DNA from: JAJTFA01 sp044351265
Lineage (GTDB): Bacteria > Bacteroidota > Bacteroidia > UKL13-3
Length of the DNA stretch: 21,906 nucleotides
Direction: 5' to 3'
Assembly: GCA_044351265.1 (NCBI GenBank)
Contig: JBILGC010000033.1
Span: 1 to 21,906, forward strand
This document shows positions 1-6,753 of the stretch, one piece after another. Each line of letters starts with the position of its first letter. Position 1 is the first letter of the stretch. The position numbers and the translations under genes were made by a program. Under the pieces are notes generated by a model, which was not told where the DNA came from, searched no databases, and worked only from the letters and a program-made list of their open reading frames with translations.

Positions 1-440
1 CGTTGCTGGGCGATATATTGGTTTCACTCAACGCCATCATCTATGCGTTTTATCTGGTGTATGCCAAATCCCTCATGAAAAAGTATCATCCTCTTACAGT
101 TACGTTGTGGTCATTTTTCTTTGGTTTATTTCTGGTAATGCCTTTCGGATTACCTGATTTTATTGCTATCGAATGGCATACGTTTACACCTGCTATTTGG
201 GGAGCAATTGCTTTTGTGACCCTTGGTTCAACCTTTATGACCTACGTGCTCAATGCCTATGCGCTTAGGCATGCTTCTTCATCGCTGGTTGGTTCCTATA
301 TTTATCTGCAGCCTGTGTTAGCCGTATTTATTGCCCTCCTTTCGGGTAAAGATGCACTTACATGGGTAAAGGCATTGGATATACTCATTATTTTTGGCGG
401 GGTATTGCTGGTTAATACAACCAAACATAAGGAGGGATAA
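1..440 (+). CDS. EamA/DMT-family membrane transporter, C-terminal part (partial)
   Basis: This reading frame is open at the left edge of the window, so only the last ~145 residues are seen. They contain about five hydrophobic helices (roughly residues 5-23, 33-50, 64-86, 95-113 and 120-138 of the visible part) separated by short loops, ending in a charged tail with Lys, His and Glu. Length and spacing match the second EamA repeat of drug/metabolite-type inner-membrane transporters, which normally have ten helices in two repeats. A serine-rich turn followed by a Tyr-x-x-Leu-Gln-Pro stretch before the fourth visible helix is typical of the repeat. The substrate cannot be inferred. It ends 39 bases before yicC, which has its own likely promoter, so co-transcription is uncertain. 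Confidence 0.8.
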   Translation, partial: LLGDILVSLNAIIYAFYLVYAKSLMKKYHPLTVTLWSFFFGLFLVMPFGLPDFIAIEWHTFTPAIWGAIAFVTLGSTFMTYVLNAYALRHASSSLVGSYIYLQPVLAVFIALLSGKDALTWVKALDILIIFGGVLLVNTTKHKEG

Positions 441-454
441 TTCATCTTTTCTTT

Positions 455-462
455 TACATTTG
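455..462 (+). promoter_or_regulatory. Bacteroidota -7 promoter element before yicC
   Basis: The octamer TACATTTG is a full match to TAnnTTTG and sits 17 bases before the yicC ATG, in the short gap after the transporter stop. No convincing -33 TTG is seen at the usual distance. It would drive the yicC-gmk-nadD operon. Confidence 0.5.
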
Positions 463-479
463 TCCAAAGTATATAAGCT

Positions 480-1349
480 ATGTTAAGATCAATGACCGGA
501 TACGGTCAGGCTGAATTAGAAACAGAACGTTTTACCATTAAAGCCGAGTTTAAATCATTAAACAATAAATTTCTGGAGTTAAACCTCCGGTTACCCAAGA
601 TTTGGCAAAGTAGAGATCTGGATCTTCGCAGAGAAATTACCAAACTGGTTGAGAGAGGAAGTTGCTCGGTTAGCATCAATGTGCAGTTCAAAAATGCTGA
701 GGACAAAGTATTGCCTCTGAATAAAGATGTAGCAGCATACTATTTAAAAGAGCTAACAGACGTATGTAATCATGCTGGCATCAATCCGCAAATGTTATCG
801 GCAAACTTACTTGCCATGCCAAATTTATTTCAACCTGCAGATGATGAAAATAACGAAGCAGATGGCAAGTTTATCATGCAAGTATTGAACAAAGCTTTTG
901 TAGAGTTTGAAAAATTCAGAATGAAGGAAGGAGGCATGCTTGCTGAAGAACTCATTCGCATGACACAATCAATTGTTCAATTGGTGAAAGAGATTGAGAA
1001 ATCAGAACCGGAAAGAATGGAAACCATACGCGGCCGAATTGAAAATGAATTAAATCGATTGCGTGAAGAAAACTTGGATAAAAACAGATTTGAGCAAGAG
1101 TTGATTTACTATATAGAAAAGCTTGATATAAGTGAAGAAAAATCAAGGCTTATGCAACATTGTTCCTATTTTTTAGAAACGATGAAAACAAAATCGGCCG
1201 GAAAGAAATTAGGATTTATTGCACAGGAGATGGGAAGGGAAATCAATACCATAGGCTCTAAAGCAAATCATTTTAGAATTCAGCAACGCGTAGTGGAAAT
1301 GAAGGATGAATTGGAAAAAATAAAGGAACAAATTAATAACGTGATATAA
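480..1349 (+). CDS. yicC: YicC/YloC family endoribonuclease
   Basis: This is a 289-residue protein, the usual length for the family. The N-terminal start (Met-Leu-Arg-Ser-Met-Thr-Gly-Tyr-Gly) is the hallmark opening of YicC proteins, followed by the conserved Glu-x-Lys-Ser-Leu-Asn-Asn-Lys segment near residues 23-30. The C-terminal third (about 205-289) is the DUF1732 region, with a conserved Lys-Leu-Gly-Phe-Ile-x-Gln-Glu-Met-x-Arg-Glu-x-Asn-Thr-x-Gly-Ser-Lys-Ala pattern near residues 242-261. Family members cut RNA and influence small-RNA turnover; the particular target here is unknown. The gene is first in a tight operon, with gmk starting 8 bases after its stop, an arrangement common in Bacteroidota. 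The start is supported by a -7 box at 455-462. Confidence 0.95.
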   Translation: MLRSMTGYGQAELETERFTIKAEFKSLNNKFLELNLRLPKIWQSRDLDLRREITKLVERGSCSVSINVQFKNAEDKVLPLNKDVAAYYLKELTDVCNHAGINPQMLSANLLAMPNLFQPADDENNEADGKFIMQVLNKAFVEFEKFRMKEGGMLAEELIRMTQSIVQLVKEIEKSEPERMETIRGRIENELNRLREENLDKNRFEQELIYYIEKLDISEEKSRLMQHCSYFLETMKTKSAGKKLGFIAQEMGREINTIGSKANHFRIQQRVVEMKDELEKIKEQINNVI

Positions 1350-1357
1350 ATACGGGC

Positions 1358-1921
1358 ATGAATAAAGCCATCATATTTTGTGCACCTTCCGGTTCAGGTA
1401 AAACCACCATTGTTAAACATCTGCTTTCTATAGATGAAAGACTCGCATTCTCAGTTAGTGCATGTACAAGAAAGCAAAGAGCAAATGAAGTGCATGGCAG
1501 AGATTATTATTTTCTGACACACGAGGATTTTAAAAATAAAATTGCCGGTAATGAATTTCTGGAGTACGAAGAGGTTTACGGAGGAAATTATTATGGCACC
1601 CTGAAATCGGAGGTGGAACGCATCTGGGCACAAAATCGTGCTGTTTTATTTGATGTGGATGTGGAAGGTGGACTCAATATTAAAAAGTATTTTGGACATA
1701 ATGCCCTAGCCGTGTTTGTTAAACCACCGGATGTAGTTACTCTTGAAAAACGTTTGAGAGAACGCTCAACTGAGACCGAGAAGACAATAAATATGCGCAT
1801 TGAAAAAGCAGTGCATGAACTTGAATATGAATCTAAATTTGAAGCCATATTGCTAAACGACTATCTTGAACATGCCCTTGGCGAAGCAGAAAGATTAGTG
1901 AATGACTTTTTAAAGCAATGA
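1358..1921 (+). CDS. gmk: Guanylate kinase
   Basis: The enzyme phosphorylates GMP (and dGMP) to GDP with ATP in the cytosol, a step of purine nucleotide synthesis. At 187 residues it is the normal length. The P-loop lies at residues 9-16 (APSGSGKT, with Ala replacing the usual first Gly). The GMP-binding region follows with Ser-Val-Ser-Ala-Cys-Thr-Arg at 32-38, Arg41, the Gly-Arg-Asp-Tyr-Tyr-Phe stretch at 47-52, and Tyr-Gly-Thr at 79-81. The segment DVDVEGG at 99-105 replaces the more usual Asp-Val-Asp-x-Gln-Gly and is a mild deviation. The C-terminal lid carries an Arg-x-x-x-Arg pattern in the mid-130s. It sits between yicC and nadD and overlaps nadD by four bases (ATGA), pointing to translational coupling. 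Confidence 0.96.
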   Translation: MNKAIIFCAPSGSGKTTIVKHLLSIDERLAFSVSACTRKQRANEVHGRDYYFLTHEDFKNKIAGNEFLEYEEVYGGNYYGTLKSEVERIWAQNRAVLFDVDVEGGLNIKKYFGHNALAVFVKPPDVVTLEKRLRERSTETEKTINMRIEKAVHELEYESKFEAILLNDYLEHALGEAERLVNDFLKQ

Positions 1922-2496
1922 AAATTGGATTATTCTTTGGTTCATTTAACCCGGTGCATACAGGGCATTTGTTAATAGGAAAATATTTTATTGAATTTGC
2001 CGGATTAGATAAAATCTGGTTTGTGGTTTCGCCACAAAATCCTTTTAAAACAAATGATAACCTGCTTGATGAAAACCAGCGACTTCATTTACTAAGGCTT
2101 GCCATTGAAAACGATGAACATTTTGTTGCCAGTGATTTTGAATTTAACTTACCTCGCCCGTCATATACAGTTAATACACTTGAAAAGCTAAGGCAGCAAT
2201 TTCCTGAGTTTACCTTTATACCAATTATAGGAGGAGATAACCTGCAATCATTTCACCTGTGGAAGAATTATGAAGAGATTTTGCAACACCATCAAATATA
2301 TGTTTACAGAAGAGCGGGTTTCCATGAAAATCCTTTGCTGGCCAATCATCCTAAAATAAGAACCTTTGAAGTTCCTCTGCTTAATATCTCATCTACCTAT
2401 GTGCGTGAAATGTTGCAGGCAGGAAAATCTGTAACCTATCTGGTGCCACAAAAAGTTGAAGCATATATTGTGGCAAATGGCTTGTATAAAAGCTGA
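1918..2496 (+). CDS. nadD: Nicotinate-nucleotide adenylyltransferase
   Basis: NadD transfers AMP from ATP to nicotinate mononucleotide, making deamido-NAD in NAD synthesis. The 192-residue protein has the nucleotidyltransferase signature GSFNPVHTGH at residues 8-17, with the two catalytic-site histidines (14 and 17). It also has the GGDN motif at 105-108 in the substrate-binding region, and the C-terminal ISSTYVR motif at 157-163 that contacts the ATP phosphates. The ATG overlaps the gmk stop (ATGA), so it is the third gene of the yicC-gmk-nadD operon. The next gene is convergent, with its stop 35 bases away; I see no strong terminator in the gap. Confidence 0.96.
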   Translation: MKIGLFFGSFNPVHTGHLLIGKYFIEFAGLDKIWFVVSPQNPFKTNDNLLDENQRLHLLRLAIENDEHFVASDFEFNLPRPSYTVNTLEKLRQQFPEFTFIPIIGGDNLQSFHLWKNYEEILQHHQIYVYRRAGFHENPLLANHPKIRTFEVPLLNISSTYVREMLQAGKSVTYLVPQKVEAYIVANGLYKS

Positions 2497-2531
2497 GAAA
2501 AGAATTCTAAACTACTTGGTCAGTTGAACAG

Positions 2532-3500
2532 TCAATCCAGGTCTAGGGTATCTCCTACTATAGACTCAGATATGGATGAACTCAGCATCCTTTCTTTGGG
2601 CAGTTCAATAATGTAGGTTTTACCCTCCTTGTTACTCAGGGTATTTTTGCGTAGCCACGGGTTTAGCAGCTTCACTTGTTTGTAATTACAATTTTGCTCA
2701 AGGGCAAATTTTGCAAAATCATCGATAGGCTTGCTTATTTTTATCTTTATGGTTGGCACCTGTGTATACAGGTGATTCTTCACCACATTAAAACCATATT
2801 GCTGTTTATGCTCCAGTATTTCTTTTATGGCCAAAATACGCAACACATAGCGTGAAGTTTCGGTATTCAGGTATAAATCGTAATAATTATTTACACCTTG
2901 TTGCTGCAATTGTTTTTTAACGCCTTCAATGCCCATATTATAGGATGCAGCAACAAGCGCCCAACTGCCAAACTCCTTATACGCCTGCTTAAAATACTTG
3001 CATGCTGCCTCTGTTGATTTTTCTAAATGGTAACGTTCATCTACCTCTTCATTAATTTCCAATCCGAAAACTTTTCCGGTTTTATCTAAAAACTGCCACC
3101 AGCTTGCTGCGCCTGCAGGAGAAACCACATGAGGCTGCAATCCGCTTTCTGCCAAAGCAATGTATTTAAAATCAAGCGGAATATCGTTTTGCTTCAACAC
3201 CTTTTCTATGATCGGGAAATACTTCTCGGCTCTTTTCATCATCAACAAGGATTGAGATTGCCAATATACATTGGTGAGCAATTCTTTGTCATACCGCTCT
3301 TTAACATCAAAATCGGAAAGCGGCACTTTTTCTCCGGCAAAAAACAAGTCATCCGGTATGCTTAAGCTATAAATGCGATAAAAGGTTTCAAACTCCTCAC
3401 GGTGCTTTTCGTCTTCGCTCAAACGTGCTTGTATAAAAAGTACAAACACCCCAAATAAGAGGCTGAGCAGAAAATAGAACCTTACTTTAATGCTAAACAT
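2532..3500 (-). CDS. MltD-type lytic murein transglycosylase with LysM-like tail
   Basis: The protein is a family GH23 (SLT-fold) lytic transglycosylase, which cleaves the MurNAc-GlcNAc bond of peptidoglycan and leaves a 1,6-anhydro end. Counting from the ATG at 3500 (322 residues), a hydrophobic N-terminal segment (about 6-25) is a signal peptide or anchor. The catalytic Glu is residue 118 in an Ala-Glu-Ser-Gly-Leu context. The Gly-Ala-Ala-Ser-Trp-Trp-Gln-Phe stretch at 130-137 matches the usual GAxGxWQF motif with one changed Gly, and Ser-Tyr-Asn-Met-Gly near 186-190 is the third motif. Residues ~260-315 (Asn-Pro-Trp-Leu-Arg core) look like a degenerate LysM module for glycan binding. An in-frame ATG at 3515 would add five residues. 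I prefer 3500 because a -7-like box lies at 3505-3512. Confidence 0.88.
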   Translation of the reverse strand: MFSIKVRFYFLLSLLFGVFVLFIQARLSEDEKHREEFETFYRIYSLSIPDDLFFAGEKVPLSDFDVKERYDKELLTNVYWQSQSLLMMKRAEKYFPIIEKVLKQNDIPLDFKYIALAESGLQPHVVSPAGAASWWQFLDKTGKVFGLEINEEVDERYHLEKSTEAACKYFKQAYKEFGSWALVAASYNMGIEGVKKQLQQQGVNNYYDLYLNTETSRYVLRILAIKEILEHKQQYGFNVVKNHLYTQVPTIKIKISKPIDDFAKFALEQNCNYKQVKLLNPWLRKNTLSNKEGKTYIIELPKERMLSSSISESIVGDTLDLD

Positions 3501-3504
3501 GTTG

Positions 3505-3512
3505 CAAAGATA
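3505..3512 (-). promoter_or_regulatory. Possible Bacteroidota -7 element before the lytic transglycosylase
   Basis: On the minus strand this reads TATCTTTG, a full match to TAnnTTTG, but it lies only four bases before the preferred ATG (3500). The message would then be nearly leaderless. It overlaps the alternative start at 3515. It may be a chance match. Confidence 0.3.
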
Positions 3513-3595
3513 CATTTAATTTTTCCATGACATGATTTACAAATTCAAAAGCACCACATAAGCAAAAGCATTCAATAGTATGTTATTATTTTTTT

Positions 3596-3726
3596 GGGGC
3601 TTCCCCTGAAGTTTGCACCTGGCTCACGGCCAAGCCAAGCAACTTCAGGGTCGGGTGTTCCGCGCTACACGCCCACTCCAAAACCCAAACCCTTCGCTGG
3701 TAGCTTGCTTCACCCCCTAAGCCGGG
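3596..3726 (+). repeat. G+C-rich intergenic hairpin element, likely interspersed repeat
   Basis: Between the transglycosylase and the SRPBCC gene lies a block whose base composition breaks sharply from its surroundings: 70 of the 120 bases in 3601-3720 are G or C, against AT-rich flanks. It opens with a GGGG-CTT-CCCC mini-hairpin (3596-3606). A longer stem follows: 3604-3616 pairs with 3639-3650 (12 bp with one bulged T), and an inner arm TGGCT (3620-3624) pairs with AGCCA (3633-3637). A third small hairpin pairs GTGT (3655-3658) with ACAC (3667-3670). The rest is C-rich and ends in GCCGGG. There is no coding potential. G+C-rich interspersed elements of this look occur in Bacteroidota genomes, but copy number cannot be judged from one copy. 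Confidence 0.6.
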
Positions 3727-3809
3727 AAATAGTTCGAAGTTTATGTATGTGAGAAATTTTGAATGCTGAATGCAAGTGTTAAGTTTTAAATTTTGGATGT
3801 TAAATGGAG

Positions 3810-3837
3810 AAGTTTTAAGTTTTAAGTTTTAAGTTTT
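3810..3837 (+). repeat. Tandem heptamer AAGTTTT, four perfect copies
   Basis: Four head-to-tail copies of the 7-base unit AAGTTTT occupy this span. A further single copy lies at 3781-3787, and both runs end in AAA. The tract is non-coding, inside the only long gene-free region, and is a candidate slippage locus. Confidence 0.85.
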
Positions 3838-3894
3838 AAATGCGAGTATGCTCAAACAAAGTGGGATGGACAAATTTATAACTGGACTACTATC

Positions 3895-3934
3895 AACCTT
3901 TTAACCTTCTAACTTTCTAACCTTGTAACCTCAT
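3895..3934 (+). repeat. Degenerate tandem octamer AACCTTNT, five copies
   Basis: Five consecutive 8-base units read AACCTTTT, AACCTTCT, AACTTTCT, AACCTTGT and AACCTCAT, in strict register with one to three substitutions each. It is a pure pyrimidine/adenine-biased tract without spacers, so it is a microsatellite-like repeat, not a CRISPR. Confidence 0.8.
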
Positions 3935-3949
3935 AATAAAAAATATCCA

Positions 3950-3997
3950 AACCCGTAATAAGTAATAACTAACTCGTAATAATCAAACCCGTAATAA
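3950..3997 (+). repeat. Three spaced copies of AACYCGTAATAA
   Basis: The 12-mer AACCCGTAATAA occurs at 3950-3961 and 3986-3997, with a one-base variant (AACTCGTAATAA) at 3971-3982. The spacers are 9 and 3 bases. From here to the ATG at 4086 the sequence is AT-rich, and I see no further structure and no convincing promoter. Confidence 0.7.
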
Positions 3998-4085
3998 TTC
4001 ATCTCAAACAAACTCTAATCAAAACACATTCGAAAATTGCAATCCTTAAATTAATGTATAACTTCACGTAACAAAACCCACGTTT

Positions 4086-5099
4086 ATGAAAGCACTTAAA
4101 AATATTGGCATAGGACTGCTGATTGCAATCCTCTTGCTTGTAGCTGTTTCATTCTTCCTGCCTTCAAAAGTTCATATTGAGCGCTCCATTGAAATAAAAG
4201 GAAATCCGGCTACCGCATTTAATCTGATTAACCAAACAAAAGAATGGAAACAATGGTCACCTTGGCATAAGCTAGACCCTAATGCTAACTGGACATTCAG
4301 CCAACAATCAGAAGGAACCGGTGCATGGTATGCTTGGGAAAGTGAAGTTAGGAATGTTGGCAGCGGCAAACTTACAATTACCAACAGCAAACCTTTTGAA
4401 CTCATCAGCACAGAATTGCAATTTGAAAAAACAAATCCTGCTTATGCTGATTTTATCTTTACGCCCACTGCAGATGGTTATAAACTTACATGGACCATGA
4501 ATTCTGATATGGGCATAAACCCAATAGGCAGATGGTTTGGCTTGTTTATGGACAAAATGATAGGTCCGGATTATGAAAAAGGCTTGCTAGCCATTAAAGA
4601 AATTAGTGAACGTATCCCGGCAAAAGAAACCATTGCAGGATTTGATTTTGAACAACGTGAAATGCAACCCATGATAATTGCAGGTATTAGAGAAACTGTG
4701 AAGATGAATGAATTTAGCTCTGCTAAATTTGCCAATTGGTTTGGTGCCATTGGCAAAACCTTGGAAACAGCCAAAATAGCTCCAACAGGACCACCTATGG
4801 CCATTTATTACACTTTTGAAAACGAAACCACCGATATGGAGGCAGCTATGCCTGTAGCAAGTATGGGCAAGGATGTGGGCATGGTAAAATTTCATGAGTT
4901 ACCTGCAAGCAAAACGTTGGTAGTAAAATATCTGGGCGACTACTCAGGCACTGCAAAGGTTTATACTGCGGCATTCGAATTCTTGAAAAACAAAGGCATT
5001 GAAATGGGCGGTGCTCCAATGGAACTATACGTAACCGACCCGATGATGGAAAAAGATACCGCCAAATGGCTTACGGAAATTGTGTTTCCAGTGAAGTAA
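4086..5099 (+). CDS. Membrane-anchored SRPBCC domain fused to GyrI-like effector-binding domain
   Basis: The 337-residue protein starts with one hydrophobic helix (about 7-25) that would anchor it in the inner membrane or act as an uncleaved signal. Residues ~30-170 look like an SRPBCC/polyketide-cyclase fold, with the typical Ile-Glu-Arg-Ser-Ile-x-Ile-Lys opening strand and a Trp-Ser-Pro-Trp segment. From about residue 190 a second module begins with Met-Gln-Pro-Met-Ile-Ile-Ala-Gly-Ile-Arg. It resembles the GyrI-like/AraC effector-binding fold, which in other proteins binds hydrophobic small molecules. No DNA-binding domain is present, so it is not a regulator in the usual sense. Both modules are ligand-binding folds; the ligand and function are unknown. 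It stands alone, facing a convergent gene. Confidence 0.75.
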   Translation: MKALKNIGIGLLIAILLLVAVSFFLPSKVHIERSIEIKGNPATAFNLINQTKEWKQWSPWHKLDPNANWTFSQQSEGTGAWYAWESEVRNVGSGKLTITNSKPFELISTELQFEKTNPAYADFIFTPTADGYKLTWTMNSDMGINPIGRWFGLFMDKMIGPDYEKGLLAIKEISERIPAKETIAGFDFEQREMQPMIIAGIRETVKMNEFSSAKFANWFGAIGKTLETAKIAPTGPPMAIYYTFENETTDMEAAMPVASMGKDVGMVKFHELPASKTLVVKYLGDYSGTAKVYTAAFEFLKNKGIEMGGAPMELYVTDPMMEKDTAKWLTEIVFPVK

Positions 5100-5243
5100 A
5101 TGTTTGAAACGTTGCGAATCTACTTTTTTAGAAATATTGAATATTAAGTGTTGAATTTTAATGATGCGGCATTAGAGCTTAAGAACGATAGATCTCTAGA
5201 GCTCTTGGTAATCTTCTAATCCCTATCAACCAATCGCCAACAC

Positions 5244-6218
5244 TTACCAACCCAATATCCAGGCAAAAATAAGTGGTGCTACAATAGTGGCATCGCTCTC
5301 TACAATAAACTTTGGTGTATGAATATCGAGCTTGCCCCAGGTTATTTTTTCGTTTGGCACGGCACCGGAATAAGAACCATAGGATGTGGTTGAATCACTA
5401 ATTTGGCAGAAATAACTCCAGAAGGGAATGTTTTCCATTTCCATATCCTGATAAAGCATTGGCACAACACAAATAGGAAAATCACCTGCTATGCCACCAC
5501 CAATTTGGAAGAAACCTATGCCTTTGCCGCTGCTATTCTTTACATACCAATCGGCCAGCCACGCCATGTATTCAATACCGCTTTTCATGGTTGATGCCTT
5601 GATTTGGCCTTTGATAACGTATGATGCAAAAATATTTCCCATGGTACTGTCTTCCCAGCCGGGTACAACAATAGGCAGGTTGCGCTGAGCGGCTGCAAGC
5701 ATCCATGAATCTTTAGGGTCTATTTCATAATACTGTTCCAGTTCGCCACTCAGTAATATCTTATACATATACTCATGCGGAAAGTAGCGCTCGCCTGCAG
5801 TATCGGCATCTTTCCAAATTTTATGAATATGCTTTTGCAATCTGCGAAAAGCTTCTTCTTCAGGAATGCAAGTATCGGTTACACGGTTAAAATGATTTTC
5901 AAGCAAGTCCCACTCATCCTGTGGCGACAAATCGCGGTAGTTAGGTACACGCTTGTAATGGCTATGTGCCACCAGATTCATGATATCTTCTTCTAGATTA
6001 GCACCTGTGCAACTAATAATATCTACTTTGCCCTGACGAATCATTTCAGCCAATGATTTTCCCAACTCTGCTGTGCTCATGGCACCTGCAAGGGTTACCA
6101 TCATTTTACCACCTTCTGTTAAATGGGTTTCATATCCTTTGGCGGCATCAACCAATGCAGCTGCGTTAAAGTGTTTGTAGTGCTTTTCTATAAACTTAGA
6201 AACAGGTCCTTTAGTCAT
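5244..6218 (-). CDS. Deoxyhypusine synthase family protein
   Basis: The 324-residue protein matches the NAD-dependent deoxyhypusine synthase family along its length. The N-terminal half has a Gly-Ala-Met-Ser-Thr-Ala-Glu-Leu-Gly nucleotide-binding segment and a Ser-Cys-Thr-Gly-Ala-Asn-Leu-Glu-Glu-Asp motif. The C-terminal part has Gly-Gly-Gly and Thr-Thr-Ser-Tyr-Gly-Ser-Tyr-Ser-Gly-Ala segments and a Trp-Gly-Lys motif. Its Lys296 aligns with the catalytic lysine that forms the enzyme-aminobutyl intermediate in the eukaryotic enzyme. Bacteria lack eIF5A, so bacterial members are thought to act on free polyamines (for example in homospermidine formation); that assignment is inference here. An upstream in-frame start at 6257 is rejected because a -7 box lies at 6236-6243. 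Confidence 0.88.
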   Translation of the reverse strand: MTKGPVSKFIEKHYKHFNAAALVDAAKGYETHLTEGGKMMVTLAGAMSTAELGKSLAEMIRQGKVDIISCTGANLEEDIMNLVAHSHYKRVPNYRDLSPQDEWDLLENHFNRVTDTCIPEEEAFRRLQKHIHKIWKDADTAGERYFPHEYMYKILLSGELEQYYEIDPKDSWMLAAAQRNLPIVVPGWEDSTMGNIFASYVIKGQIKASTMKSGIEYMAWLADWYVKNSSGKGIGFFQIGGGIAGDFPICVVPMLYQDMEMENIPFWSYFCQISDSTTSYGSYSGAVPNEKITWGKLDIHTPKFIVESDATIVAPLIFAWILGW

Positions 6219-6235
6219 TTCTGTAGAATTTGCGG

Positions 6236-6243
6236 CAAATATA
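6236..6243 (-). promoter_or_regulatory. Bacteroidota -7 promoter element for the deoxyhypusine synthase-like gene
   Basis: On the minus strand the octamer reads TATATTTG, a full TAnnTTTG match, 17 bases before the ATG at 6218. It is followed at once by CCGCAAA, forming a small TTTGC-C-GCAAA inverted repeat. It lies just past the terminator of the upstream ECF operon, so the gene is probably its own transcription unit. Confidence 0.55.
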
Positions 6244-6259
6244 GCCCTACTAACCAAAT

Positions 6260-6285
6260 AAAAAAGGAGACTATGAGCCTCCTAT
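6260..6285 (-). terminator. Intrinsic terminator of the ECF sigma operon
   Basis: On the minus strand a 5-bp stem AGGAG/CTCCT (6083-independent; bases 6279-6283 pairing with 6265-6269) encloses a 9-base loop. It is followed directly by a run of six T. It begins 15 bases after the stop of the sensor-like gene and separates that operon from the deoxyhypusine synthase-like gene. Confidence 0.7.
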
Positions 6286-6297
6286 ACTATATAGCAA

Positions 6298-6753
6298 TTA
6301 CATCTTGCCTTTGCGTTCTTTGAGTCTATTAAGCAGCTGCTGCTTAAACTCCTGCTCAAGCATGAATAGTCGAGCTAATTTTTTTGATGAAATAACCTTT
6401 TTAAACTCGGCAACATACTTTTTAGTAAGGTCTAATTGCTGCTGTTTTAAAGCTAGTTGATCAGTCAGAAATTTATCGGCATCAGCATCGGTAGTGCTTG
6501 TTTTAGCCTTAATTATGGCTGCATTTTCTTTTTCTTTAAACCTTAGTTTCTTCATTTGGCTTTCATACTCATTATATACCGGCCAGAAACTTTTTGCCTC
6601 TGTACTACTTAGGTTTAGTTTTTCTGTAATAAACCCAACTTTCAGTGCTTCAATTTTATCGGCCTTGCCATCATCATCTCGATCCGTTTGCTGTGCCAAA
6701 ATGGTTGCTGCGCTAACCAAAAATACTATCAATAGTAAGTTCTTTAATCTCAT
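6298..6753 (-). CDS. Periplasmic sensor-like protein of an ECF operon (Spy/CpxP-like, with EF-hand-like loop)
   Basis: The 151-residue protein has a signal peptide (cleavage near Ala-Gln, residues 20-21) and then a small, Lys-rich, all-helical body. The motif Phe-Ile-Thr-Glu-Lys-Leu-Asn-Leu followed by Ala-Lys-x-Phe-Trp-Pro-Val-Tyr-Asn-Glu-Tyr is typical of the secreted third component of Bacteroidota ECF sigma/anti-sigma operons. Those proteins resemble Spy/CpxP/ZraP periplasmic chaperones or metal sensors. Unusually, the mature N-terminus carries Asp24, Asp26, Asp28, Gly29, Asp32 and Glu35, the spacing of an EF-hand/dockerin calcium loop. The ATG overlaps the anti-sigma stop (ATGA), so translation is coupled. 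A role in sensing or relieving envelope stress is inference. Confidence 0.75.
   Translation of the reverse strand: MRLKNLLLIVFLVSAATILAQQTDRDDDGKADKIEALKVGFITEKLNLSSTEAKSFWPVYNEYESQMKKLRFKEKENAAIIKAKTSTTDADADKFLTDQLALKQQQLDLTKKYVAEFKKVISSKKLARLFMLEQEFKQQLLNRLKERKGKM

Noticed and set aside
3895..3934. CRISPR-like series of regular short repeats
   Set aside because: The units are 8 bases and directly adjacent, with no unique spacers, and no cas genes are present; it is a degenerate tandem repeat.
5171..5212. Possible terminator between the convergent SRPBCC and deoxyhypusine synthase-like genes
   Set aside because: AGAGCT (5174-5179) can pair with AGCTCT (5200-5205), but the loop is 20 bases and no T run follows on either strand, so it is too weak to call.
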